DNA of 5,357 bases from Actinomycetes bacterium (GTDB lineage Bacteria > Actinomycetota > Thermoleophilia > RBG-16-64-13). The stretch lies in NCBI GenBank assembly GCA_021815245.1, contig JAKAHF010000210.1, positions 1-5,357 of the forward strand. The letters run 5' to 3'. Positions 1 to 5,357 of this stretch are shown here, one piece after another. Made by a program: the position numbers and the translations under genes. The notes under the pieces are model-generated. The model was not told the DNA's origin and did not search any database. It saw only the letters and a list, made by a program, of their open reading frames with translations. How positions within the stretch are numbered: position 1 is the first letter of the stretch; each line of letters starts with the position of its first letter.

Positions 1-359
1 TTACGCACGCCCTGCCTCTTGGCGAGCTCCACCAGTTCGACGGCGTCGGCGACCGAGGTCGCGAGCGGCTTCTCGCTCAATACGTGCTTGCCGGCGAGGA
101 GCGCATCCTTGACCATCTGGGCATGCAACGCCGTGGGCGTGCACACGTGGATGACATCGATGTCAGGGTCGTCGAGCACCCGCCGGTAGTCGTGTTCGAC
201 CCTCTCTACCCCGTACTCAGAGGCCAAGCGGTCGGCCTGGCCGTGGTCGGCCGTCGCCAAAGCGGCGATCTCGACGAACCCCAGCCTGCACAGCGCCTCG
301 AGATGCACCCGACCGATAAAACCGGTACCGAGGATCGCGGCTCTCACTCTCTTCTTCAT
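1..359 (-). CDS. Gfo/Idh/MocA-family NAD(P)-dependent oxidoreductase, N-terminal part (3' end cut by window edge)
   Basis: Only the first 119 codons are in the window, and the frame is open to the left edge. The protein starts with a Rossmann fold: a beta strand (VRAAIL), the dinucleotide-binding glycine motif GTGFIG at residues 11-16, and a helix. The family signature EKPLA (E96, K97, P98) follows after HVCTPTALH at 71-79. K97 of the EKP motif is the usual catalytic or cofactor-contacting lysine. Family members oxidise or reduce sugar and cyclitol hydroxyls with NAD(P); several (for example YcjS and DgpA-type enzymes) oxidise C3 of glycosides. The start is the only ATG after an in-frame stop at 381-383; a G-rich stretch (GGGGG) about 8-9 bases upstream is a mediocre ribosome site. 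It lies in the same direction as the GMC gene but 201 bases after it, so it may or may not share its transcript. The C-terminal substrate domain is not visible, so the substrate cannot be assigned. No signal peptide, hence cytoplasmic. Confidence 0.9.
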   Translation of the reverse strand, partial: MKKRVRAAILGTGFIGRVHLEALCRLGFVEIAALATADHGQADRLASEYGVERVEHDYRRVLDDPDIDVIHVCTPTALHAQMVKDALLAGKHVLSEKPLATSVADAVELVELAKRQGVR

Positions 360-425
360 GACTTCAGACCCCCGTCTCGCTCAGGCAGCTCAGCCGAGCA
401 GGCTGCTGGATGATGGCGCCGCGCG

Positions 426-543
426 GTCACAGCACGATCGCCGCGGGTGAGAGAAGGACGCAGGGCGCGCGGCGCATACATGCGCAAGCAGCGCCGTTGG
501 CGCGACTGAGAACGTGCTATCGCGCCGGTCAGCGTGCTGTGAC
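426..543. repeat. 118-base intergenic element with perfect 11-base inverted ends and internal hairpins
   Basis: GTCACAGCACG at 426-436 is the exact reverse complement of CGTGCTGTGAC at 533-543. Between them are further inverted repeats: GCGCAT at 472-477 with ATGCGC at 480-485; GCGCC at 491-495 with GGCGC at 499-503; and, competing with the latter, GGCGCGA at 499-505 with TCGCGCC at 520-526. The element fills most of the gap between the GMC gene and the Gfo/Idh/MocA gene. No T-tract follows a stem on the minus strand, so it is not a clear intrinsic terminator. It could be a structured spacer RNA, a dispersed intergenic repeat, or a small non-autonomous transposon remnant; no clear target-site duplication flanks it. 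The inverted ends are seen directly; the function is unknown. Confidence 0.5.
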
Positions 544-560
544 AGCCGTGGTTTCATTGT

Positions 561-2240
561 TCAGCAGCCTCCCAGCTCGCCGCTCTTGCCGTACTCATCG
601 GCGATGTACTCGCACGCCCTCGTGGTCAGGGCCATGGTCGTCAGGGTCGGACCGCAGGTGCCGTTTGAGGCGAAGCACGCGGAGTCGGTGACGAAGACGT
701 TCTTGGCGTCCCACACCTGGTTGCGGCTGTTTACAACCGAGGTCGCCGGATCGTCGCCCATCCTCGCCCCGCCGCATTCGTGGATGGCGGAGCCGAGGCC
801 GACGGTCCTCTTGTACGCAAGGCGGAACATCGCCCGCTGGAGCGGGGTGCCGAACGGGAGCAGCTTGCCCTCGTTCATGATGCCCAGCGCGCTGACGGCG
901 AAGTCCATCTCCCAACCCATCAGCTTGGCCGTCTCCATGAGAGTGTTGACCTCACACAGCATGATCTGGCGTTCGTTCTCGGTCATTCGCACAGAGATGT
1001 GCGCGACCGGGATGCCCCAGGCGTCACGCCGGCGCCCGATGGTGATGCGGTTCTCGGCGTGCGGCAGCATCTCTCCTTGGCCCATGAAGCCCCACACCGA
1101 GCGGGCACCCTCGGGTACGGGCGACCTTCCGGCCACCCCTTGGATGTTGAAGCCCCGCTTGAACTTCGGGTGGGTGACACTGTCGAGGTTCTGAAAGCGC
1201 GGGATGTAGACGCCGCCATGGTTATCAATCAGAGAGGTTCCATCGACCACTTCCCCGCCGGTCTCGCCGGGGACGGTGCCGAACACCATGCAGGGGGTCT
1301 GGTCCATGAAGTAGCGACCGAGCATGCCCGAGGAGTTGCCCACTCCCCCGGGATGCTTGGCGCACGCGGAGTTCAGCAAGAGACGGACGGACTCGATCGT
1401 CGACGCGCATATGACCACTACGTTCGCCGGGACATGATGGCTCTGCTTGGTGGTCGCGTCGACGTAGGTCACGCCGGTGGCTTTGCCCGTGTTCGGGTCG
1501 ATATCAACCTGCTTGGCGACCGCGTTTGGCTTGAGCTCCATGCGCCCTGTCCGCTCCGCGGCGACGAGCGGCGAGGAACTACGGTACTGACCGGTCCTAT
1601 CCGCCGGGGTCGCTTCGTCCACCGTGTAGCGCCAGGGAATGACATGACGCTCCGGCCAGGTGGATTCGACCTTGTCCTTCAGTCGCCGCTCGAGACGGGA
1701 GAGGCCCGCCTGCTTGACGTAGTGGCCGTCGGGCATGTTGGCCAGACCCTCGCTCGTGCCGACGATGCCGAGGAAGTCCTCGACGTGCTCGTAGTAGGGA
1801 ACGAGTTCGTCGTAGGAGATGGGCCAGTCTTGGCCGAACCCGTCGTGGCTCGCCGCCTTGAAGTCGTAGTCGGACATACGGATGGCCACCCGGCCCCAGG
1901 ACAGGAAGCGTCCGCCCACGTTGCGTCCGCGCACCCAGAGATAGGAGTCGCCGGAGTTGGTGTAGGGGTTCACTCGGTCGTTCACGAACAGGAACGACTT
2001 GTCGACCGAGTAGAGCGAGTACCTCGCCTGCTTGTGCTGCCCTTTGAGGAAGGCCTTCAATCGGGACAGCGACAGGAAGTTCAGATCGAAGCCGCCGCCC
2101 TGGTGGAACCACGTCTCCTTCAGATAGGGACCCGCCTCCAGCACCAGCACCTCGAGGCCCCGCTCCGCCAGTTCCTTGGCCGCGAACCCTCCGGTGGCGC
2201 CGGAACCCACTACGATCGCGTCATACTTCTTCTCGGGCAT
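561..2240 (-). CDS. GMC-family FAD-dependent oxidoreductase (probable sugar/glycoside oxidase or dehydrogenase)
   Basis: A 559-residue flavoprotein, normal length for the glucose-methanol-choline family. The FAD-binding motif GSGATG sits at residues 12-17, with the ribose-binding acidic residue E35 in the VLVLEAG strand. The GMC flavin-contact motif NVGGRFLSWGR is at 107-117. The C-terminal domain carries SAIHECGGARMGDDP around 484-498, with H487 the probable catalytic base, and the closing FAD motif GPTLTTMAL at 530-538. Related sugar-oxidising GMC enzymes normally read NPTLT there, with Asn forming a His-Asn pair; here that residue is G530. There is no Tat or Sec signal, so the enzyme is cytoplasmic. 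I chose ATG at 2240 because GGAGG (2246-2250) lies 5 bases upstream; an in-frame GTG at 2258 has no such support. It is 30 bases downstream of the TIM-barrel isomerase, an operon-like arrangement. Likely role: FAD-dependent oxidation of a pyranose hydroxyl, often C3 or C2, giving a keto sugar. The electron acceptor and substrate are not evident. Confidence 0.92.
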   Translation of the reverse strand: MPEKKYDAIVVGSGATGGFAAKELAERGLEVLVLEAGPYLKETWFHQGGGFDLNFLSLSRLKAFLKGQHKQARYSLYSVDKSFLFVNDRVNPYTNSGDSYLWVRGRNVGGRFLSWGRVAIRMSDYDFKAASHDGFGQDWPISYDELVPYYEHVEDFLGIVGTSEGLANMPDGHYVKQAGLSRLERRLKDKVESTWPERHVIPWRYTVDEATPADRTGQYRSSSPLVAAERTGRMELKPNAVAKQVDIDPNTGKATGVTYVDATTKQSHHVPANVVVICASTIESVRLLLNSACAKHPGGVGNSSGMLGRYFMDQTPCMVFGTVPGETGGEVVDGTSLIDNHGGVYIPRFQNLDSVTHPKFKRGFNIQGVAGRSPVPEGARSVWGFMGQGEMLPHAENRITIGRRRDAWGIPVAHISVRMTENERQIMLCEVNTLMETAKLMGWEMDFAVSALGIMNEGKLLPFGTPLQRAMFRLAYKRTVGLGSAIHECGGARMGDDPATSVVNSRNQVWDAKNVFVTDSACFASNGTCGPTLTTMALTTRACEYIADEYGKSGELGGC

Positions 2241-2245
2241 TTCGT

Positions 2246-2250
2246 CCTCC
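2246..2250 (-). promoter_or_regulatory. Ribosome binding site GGAGG of the GMC gene
   Basis: GGAGG on the minus strand, 5 bases before ATG at 2240. It decides between this ATG and the in-frame GTG at 2258, which would place the GGAGG inside the coding sequence. Confidence 0.8.
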
Positions 2251-2270
2251 GCGAACACGCGCTCTGTCTT

Positions 2271-3230
2271 TCACACCCACCATGCGGCGCCCGGTTGCTC
2301 TCGTACGACGATCTCGTTCAAGAAGGATGCGGCCTTCGTCAGGCCCTCCTCGGCCGACATCAGGCTGTCCTCATGCTCGATCGACAAAACGTAGTCGTAG
2401 CCGAACAGACGCAGCGTCGAGACGAACTCCCGCCACCATTCCTCACCGTGGCCGTAGCCGCAGGTGCGGAAGATCCAGCCTCGCTCGCGCTCATCAGTGT
2501 ACGGCTTCGTATCGAGCACACCCGTCTTTGGTAGGTTGGCCGCGAAGATCTGGGTGTCTTTGGCGTGTACGTAGTGAATGGCGTCACCGAGCACCCGAAT
2601 GGCGGCGATCGGATCGATGCCCTGCCAGAAGAGGTGGCTCGGATCGAGGTTGGCGCCTATCTGCGGGCCGGCGATGGCACGCAGCTTGAGCATGGTCTCG
2701 GGGCTGTATACGACGAAGCCGGGGTGCATCTCGATGGCGATCTTGACGCCGTGATCGGCGGCGAACGCCGCATTCTCTATCCAGTAAGGCGCGACCACCT
2801 CGTCCCACTGCCAGCGCAGGGTGTCGAGGAAGTCGGGTGGCCACGGGCAGGTCACCCAGTTCGGAGCAGTGGCGGTGGGCGAATCACCCGGGCAGCCGCT
2901 GAAGTCGACGACGACCGGCACCTCCAGGGCCTCGGCCAGAAGGACCGTCTTGCGGTCCACCTCGCGGTGTTGCGTGGCGATCTCGGCGTTCGGATGAAGT
3001 GAGTTGCCGTGGCAGCTGAGCGCACTGATGGAGAAGCCGGCGTCGTCGAGCTTCTTCTTGAATGCCTCGAGTTGCCTGGTCGAGTCGAGCATCTCGAGTT
3101 TGCAGTGGGGATCGCCAGGATAGTTGCCGGTGCCCAACTCGACTGTCGTAATGCCGAGCTCCGTCAGTTTGCGAATGACGGCGTCCAGATCCAGACCGGC
3201 TAGCAGAGCCGTGAAGATGCCAATCCTCAT
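2271..3230 (-). CDS. Xylose-isomerase-like TIM-barrel sugar isomerase/epimerase
   Basis: A 319-residue protein of the AP endonuclease 2 / IolE-YcjR-like superfamily, of typical length. Repeated beta-alpha units are visible, and the metal-site motifs are in order: IEMHPG (E167), NLDPSHLFW (D196, H199), HYVHAKD (H219, H222) and SIEHED (E285). Candidate divalent-metal ligands are E167, D196, H222 and E285; SCHGN (H74) probably also lines the pocket. The C-terminus ends in PGAAWWV, a tail I associate with this subfamily. The start at 3230 is set by a strong ribosome site, AAGGAGG at 3239-3245, 8 bases upstream; the frame stays open further upstream, but that stretch is promoter DNA. It is the first gene of the leftward arm. 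Relatives act on keto sugars next to glycoside 3-dehydrogenases (YcjR epimerises 3-keto glycosides), and IolE is a dehydratase. Neighbouring oxidoreductases make a 3-keto-sugar epimerase, isomerase or lyase the best guess. The precise reaction cannot be read from the sequence. Confidence 0.88.
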   Translation of the reverse strand: MRIGIFTALLAGLDLDAVIRKLTELGITTVELGTGNYPGDPHCKLEMLDSTRQLEAFKKKLDDAGFSISALSCHGNSLHPNAEIATQHREVDRKTVLLAEALEVPVVVDFSGCPGDSPTATAPNWVTCPWPPDFLDTLRWQWDEVVAPYWIENAAFAADHGVKIAIEMHPGFVVYSPETMLKLRAIAGPQIGANLDPSHLFWQGIDPIAAIRVLGDAIHYVHAKDTQIFAANLPKTGVLDTKPYTDERERGWIFRTCGYGHGEEWWREFVSTLRLFGYDYVLSIEHEDSLMSAEEGLTKAASFLNEIVVREQPGAAWWV

Positions 3231-3238
3231 CGGTCGAG

Positions 3239-3245
3239 CCTCCTT
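3239..3245 (-). promoter_or_regulatory. Ribosome binding site AAGGAGG of the TIM-barrel isomerase gene
   Basis: AAGGAGG on the minus strand, 8 bases before ATG at 3230, close to the ideal match to the 16S rRNA tail. It rules out the longer in-frame start at 3332, which would translate the promoter region. Confidence 0.85.
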
Positions 3246-3301
3246 GTTCCCTGTCCCCCGCGTCCCGCAGCACTCGTGCGCTCTACGAACAATGGTTACA
3301 A

Positions 3302-3316
3302 TGTTGCACGCTAACA
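3302..3316. promoter_or_regulatory. Imperfect palindrome, candidate operator over the leftward -10
   Basis: Read on the minus strand it is TGTTAGCGTGCAACA, with TGTT/AACA outer arms and an imperfect centre. It resembles LacI-family operators in its arms and CG-containing core. It overlaps the proposed leftward -10, where a bound repressor would block transcription. It shares TTAGCG followed by two bases and CA with the perfect palindrome at 3453-3469, suggesting the same regulator could bind both. This is inference from pattern only. Confidence 0.4.
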
Positions 3317-3337
3317 CCTTGCGGGCACCCATGTCAA
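3308..3337 (-). promoter_or_regulatory. Candidate sigma70-like promoter for the leftward operon
   Basis: On the minus strand a perfect TTGACA (3332-3337) is followed after 17-18 bases by TTAGCG or TAGCGT (3308-3314), a weak -10. It lies about 80-100 bases before the isomerase start. The perfect -35 and the divergent layout support it; the poor -10 suggests need for an activator or a modest basal level. Confidence 0.45.
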
Positions 3338-3405
3338 CAATCGCGTCGCATGCTCGCGCTGGCGCAACAAACCTCTCTATTTAAGGACAATAGTTGCGCT
3401 TTGGG

Positions 3406-3434
3406 TTGACAGCCGCACGCAAGCGTTGTATCGT
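3406..3434 (+). promoter_or_regulatory. Candidate sigma70-like promoter for the xylA operon
   Basis: A perfect -35 TTGACA (3406-3411), a 17-base spacer and TATCGT (3429-3434) as -10, with 4 of 6 consensus matches. The start of transcription would fall near 3440, leaving a leader of about 55-60 bases before xylA. An A+T-rich patch at 3369-3393, bracketed by the inverted repeat GCGCAAC (3362-3368) and GTTGCGC (3393-3399), lies just upstream and could be an activator site or UP-like element. Confidence 0.6.
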
Positions 3435-3452
3435 CGCTGCAGGAACCGTATG

Positions 3453-3469
3453 TGTGCGCTAAGCGCACA
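3453..3469. promoter_or_regulatory. Perfect 17-base palindrome, candidate operator of the xylA operon
   Basis: TGTGCGCT and AGCGCACA are exact reverse complements separated by a single A. The site lies about 13-29 bases after the expected transcription start and 29 bases before xylA, a position suited to repression by blocking elongation or open-complex escape. Its size and one-base centre fit a dimeric helix-turn-helix repressor of LacI or similar type. As RNA it could only form a hairpin by sacrificing base pairs at the tight centre, so a DNA operator is more likely than a terminator. No regulator gene is in the window. Confidence 0.65.
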
Positions 3470-3497
3470 ATGCGACAATCACCGAGGAGTCCGCCGG

Positions 3498-4814
3498 ATG
3501 AGCATTTTCGCGAACATCGAGCAGATTCGCTACGAGGGCCCCGACACGCAGAACGAGTTCGCGTACCGCGTGTATGACAAGGATCGTTTGGTGCTCGACA
3601 GGCGCATGGAAGATTGGCTGCGCCCCGCTGTTTGCTACTGGCATTCGTTCAGTTCCGCCGGAGCCGACATGTTCGGCAGCGGCACGCTCCTCCGCCCCTG
3701 GCAGGAAGCCGAACTGACGCCGGAGATGGCCGAGGACAAGCTGGAGGCCGCCTTCGACTTCATGTTCCGGCTCGGCCTACCCTACTTCACCTTTCACGAT
3801 GCCGACGTCATGGCGACCGCGCACCACCTGCCTGTCTACCGGCGCTACATGCGCGACATCGAGGAAGTGATAGCCATCCGCATGGCCGCCACCGACCTCA
3901 AGCTCCTGTGGGGCACCGCCAACCTGTTCAACCATCCCCGGTATGCAGCCGGCGCCGCCACCAGTCCCGATCCTGAAGTGTTCGCCTACGCCGCCGCCCA
4001 GGTACGCTGCTGCCTGGAGACCACCTATCGCCTCGGCGGCGAGAACTACGTGCTCTGGGGCGGTCGCGAGGGCTACGACACGCTGCTCAACACCGATCTC
4101 TCCCGGGAGCTCGACCGCTACGCGCGCTTCCTGACCATGGTGGTGGAGCACAAGCACCGCATCGGCTTCAAAGGCACCATCCTGATAGAACCGAAACCCT
4201 TCGAGCCCACCAAGCACCAGTACGACCGCGACGTCGCCGCGGTGTATGCCTTCCTGCAGCGCTACGGATTGGACAAGGAAGTGAAGGTGAACATCGAGGT
4301 CAACCACGCCACGCTGGCCGGCCTCGACTTCGAGCATGAGGTGGCTGCCGCACGCGCGTACGGCATCCTCGGCTCGCTCGACATCAACCGCGGCGACCCC
4401 CGTAGCGGCTGGGACACCGACCAGTTCCCCAACAACGCTCAGGATCTCGTGCCGGCCATGCTGCAGCTGATCGAGAACGGCGGGCTGGGCACGGGCGGTT
4501 TCAACTTCGACGCCAAGCTGCGCCGCCAATCGGTCGATCCGGCCGACCTCTACCTGGCTCACATCGGCGGTGTGGACACGCTCGCCAGGGCTCTTCTCGC
4601 CGCGGCCGAGATCGTGGAGAAGGGCCACCTCACCTATCTGCGCGACAAGCGATATGAGGCGTGGAAGAGCGACCTGGGCTATCGCATCGAAGCCGGGGAA
4701 TTCTCGCTGGGCGACCTCGCCGATCATGCCGAGGAGTACCGGCTCGATCCTAAGCCGCGCTCGGGGCGGCAGGAACTCCTCGAATCGATCGTGGCGCGGC
4801 ACTGCCGTTTCTGA
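3498..4814 (+). CDS. xylA: Xylose isomerase, class II
   Basis: Converts D-xylose to D-xylulose (EC 5.3.1.5), and glucose to fructose more slowly, in the cytoplasm. The 438-residue protein matches E. coli XylA (440 residues) along its length with a one-residue offset. Catalytic H100 and D103 lie in FTFHDADV and K233 in LIEPKP. The two-metal site is complete: E231, E267 and H270 (NIEVNHATLAG), D295 (GSLDINRGD), D306 and D308 (GWDTDQFPN) and D338 (FNFDAKLRRQS). It is the long class II form. The ATG at 3498 is chosen because GAGGAG at 3484-3489 lies 8 bases upstream and the protein then begins like known XylA. An upstream in-frame extension would run through the promoter and operator. It is first in a rightward operon with a C-glycoside-deglycosidase-like pair instead of the usual xylulokinase (xylB) or xylose transporter, so its physiological substrate may be a sugar liberated or reshaped by this pathway. 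Confidence 0.97.
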   Translation: MSIFANIEQIRYEGPDTQNEFAYRVYDKDRLVLDRRMEDWLRPAVCYWHSFSSAGADMFGSGTLLRPWQEAELTPEMAEDKLEAAFDFMFRLGLPYFTFHDADVMATAHHLPVYRRYMRDIEEVIAIRMAATDLKLLWGTANLFNHPRYAAGAATSPDPEVFAYAAAQVRCCLETTYRLGGENYVLWGGREGYDTLLNTDLSRELDRYARFLTMVVEHKHRIGFKGTILIEPKPFEPTKHQYDRDVAAVYAFLQRYGLDKEVKVNIEVNHATLAGLDFEHEVAAARAYGILGSLDINRGDPRSGWDTDQFPNNAQDLVPAMLQLIENGGLGTGGFNFDAKLRRQSVDPADLYLAHIGGVDTLARALLAAAEIVEKGHLTYLRDKRYEAWKSDLGYRIEAGEFSLGDLADHAEEYRLDPKPRSGRQELLESIVARHCRF

Positions 4815-4840
4815 ATAGCGATCACAACGCCGGAGGCACA

Positions 4841-5215
4841 ATGAAGTCCTGGTTCGTGACCGATGACAGTCTGAGCGCAGCACAAGACGCGCTCGAGCTC
4901 GACGTCCGTCTGCCCTGGTATAGGTCGCTTCCGCTCTCGGCCCTCGATTTCGGGGCGCTGTCGATCGATGGCATCGCTGTCGACCACCGGGAGGTCATCG
5001 TCAGCTTGAACGGGCAAGAGCGGCCACTGAGCGACCTCGCGGGGTTATGGCGGGAGTATTGGTTCGTGCTCGATTCGGCCTTCCTGCGCATCCCCTTCGC
5101 CGGGGCACAACGCGGCCGGGAGTACGACGTTGATCTCACGCTCGTCATCCACCCCCCCTACGTGCCCAACGTGTTCTTTCCCGCCATGCATCACAAGCGC
5201 ATGCGTGCCCGCTGA
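4841..5215 (+). CDS. C-glycoside deglycosidase beta-subunit-like protein (DUF6379-like)
   Basis: A 124-residue protein that I recognise as the small-subunit family of C-glycoside deglycosidases (DgpC/CarC type). The recognisable pattern is LDVRLPWYRSLPLS (residues 20-33), a strand-turn SIDGIAV, VIVSLNGQERPLSDL, REYWFVLDSAFLRIP and, near the end, a strand VDLTLVIHPPYVPNV. It is probably all-beta, without signal peptide or membrane segment. In characterised systems this subunit packs against a metal-dependent TIM-barrel alpha subunit, and the complex cleaves the C-C (or C-O) bond between a 3-keto sugar and its aglycone. GGAGG at 4832-4836 lies 4 bases before the ATG, and the gene begins 26 bases after xylA. 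The gene beginning 22 bases further on looks like the alpha partner, which strongly supports the assignment. The tail is basic (HHKRMRAR). The substrate, whether C- or O-glycoside, cannot be decided here. Confidence 0.8.
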   Translation: MKSWFVTDDSLSAAQDALELDVRLPWYRSLPLSALDFGALSIDGIAVDHREVIVSLNGQERPLSDLAGLWREYWFVLDSAFLRIPFAGAQRGREYDVDLTLVIHPPYVPNVFFPAMHHKRMRAR

Positions 5216-5237
5216 CCCGGCCGGCAAGGAGATGACG

Positions 5238-5357
5238 ATGACTACAGATTCTCAGGGCCTCCGCCTCGGCACCACACTCTTCAGCTTCACCAACGAGTAC
5301 CACTCGCGCCGGTACACGGTGGAGCAACTCATCGACAGGACCGCCGAGCTCAACCTC
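5238..5357 (+). CDS. TIM-barrel sugar isomerase-like protein, probable C-glycoside deglycosidase alpha subunit (3' end cut)
   Basis: Only the first 40 codons are visible, reading MTTDSQGLRLG followed by TTLFSFTNEYHSRRYTVEQL and a helix to the edge. A first beta strand with LFSFTNE and the HSRRYTVEQLI helix recall the alpha (DgpB/CarB-like) subunits of C-glycoside deglycosidases and their uncharacterised relatives, which are Mn-dependent xylose-isomerase-like barrels. I chose ATG at 5238, with AAGGAG at 5226-5231 six bases upstream; the ATG at 5232 directly abuts the ribosome site and is less likely. It begins 22 bases after the beta-subunit-like gene. Metal ligands and catalytic residues lie beyond the window, so the assignment rests on the N-terminus and the adjacency. 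Confidence 0.65.
   Translation, partial: MTTDSQGLRLGTTLFSFTNEYHSRRYTVEQLIDRTAELNL

Noticed and set aside
1..3. TTA at the left edge as the stop codon of the Gfo/Idh/MocA gene
   Set aside because: Counting from ATG at 359, the last full codon is 5-3, so the TAA on the minus strand is out of frame; at 119 residues the protein is also far short of the usual 330-390.
391..405. Small hairpin CAGCC/GGCTG as a transcription terminator
   Set aside because: The stem is only 5 base pairs and no run of T follows on either strand.
2241..2258. GTG start at 2258 for the GMC gene, adding six residues
   Set aside because: The extra segment contains the GGAGG ribosome site that correctly serves the ATG at 2240, and the FAD fold begins directly after that ATG.
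780..2534. Long plus-strand open frame (584 codons) opposite the GMC and isomerase genes
   Set aside because: Its translation has no recognisable domain and it is antisense to a GMC protein with all family motifs. In GC-rich DNA such shadow frames are expected opposite real genes.
3231..3332. N-terminal extension of the TIM-barrel isomerase to 3332
   Set aside because: It would translate the AAGGAGG site and promoter elements; the family fold begins at MRIGIFT from 3230.
3426..3497. N-terminal extension of XylA to 3426
   Set aside because: It would overlap the -10, the palindromic operator and the ribosome site; known XylA proteins begin at the equivalent of 3498.
3777..4883. Minus-strand open frame (368 codons) opposite xylA
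   Set aside because: It is antisense to a complete xylA with every catalytic residue, its product is low-complexity in V, G and E, and it starts inside the next gene.

Overview
The window is a compact, GC-rich (roughly 60-65% by eye) bacterial sugar-catabolism locus built as two divergent gene sets around one regulatory gap. No phylogenetic marker is present. The xylose isomerase is of the long, E. coli-like class II type rather than the short actinobacterial type. This and the TTGACA-type promoters fit a GC-rich proteobacterium or another non-actinobacterial lineage such as Chloroflexota; the assignment is weak.

Leftward arm (minus strand, read from 3230 down to 1): a xylose-isomerase-like TIM-barrel sugar isomerase/epimerase; 30 bases later a FAD-dependent GMC oxidoreductase; then a 201-base gap holding an unexplained 118-base element with perfect 11-base inverted ends; then the N-terminal part of a Gfo/Idh/MocA NAD(P)-dependent oxidoreductase cut by the window edge. 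Sets of GMC or Gfo/Idh/MocA oxidoreductase plus TIM-barrel isomerase are the hallmark of pathways that oxidise a glycoside to a 3-keto sugar and then epimerise, isomerise or cleave it.

Central gap (3231-3497): a sigma70-like promoter on each strand. An exact 17-base palindrome lies just downstream of the rightward promoter, and a related imperfect palindrome overlaps the leftward -10. This suggests coordinate repression by a sugar-responsive regulator encoded elsewhere.

Rightward arm (plus strand): a complete class II xylose isomerase (xylA) with all catalytic and metal-binding residues; 26 bases later a 124-residue protein resembling the small beta subunit of C-glycoside deglycosidases (DUF6379-like, as in DgpC/CarC); 22 bases later the first 40 codons of a TIM-barrel protein resembling the matching alpha subunit (DgpB/CarB-like).

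Taken together, the locus looks like a cytoplasmic pathway that oxidises the sugar ring of a plant-type glycoside, possibly C-linked, removes the aglycone with a two-subunit lyase, and passes a sugar to an aldose-ketose isomerase. The enzyme families come from sequence recognition. The substrate and order of steps are inference. There is no gene-free stretch longer than 300 bases; the two largest gaps are 360-560 and 3231-3497.
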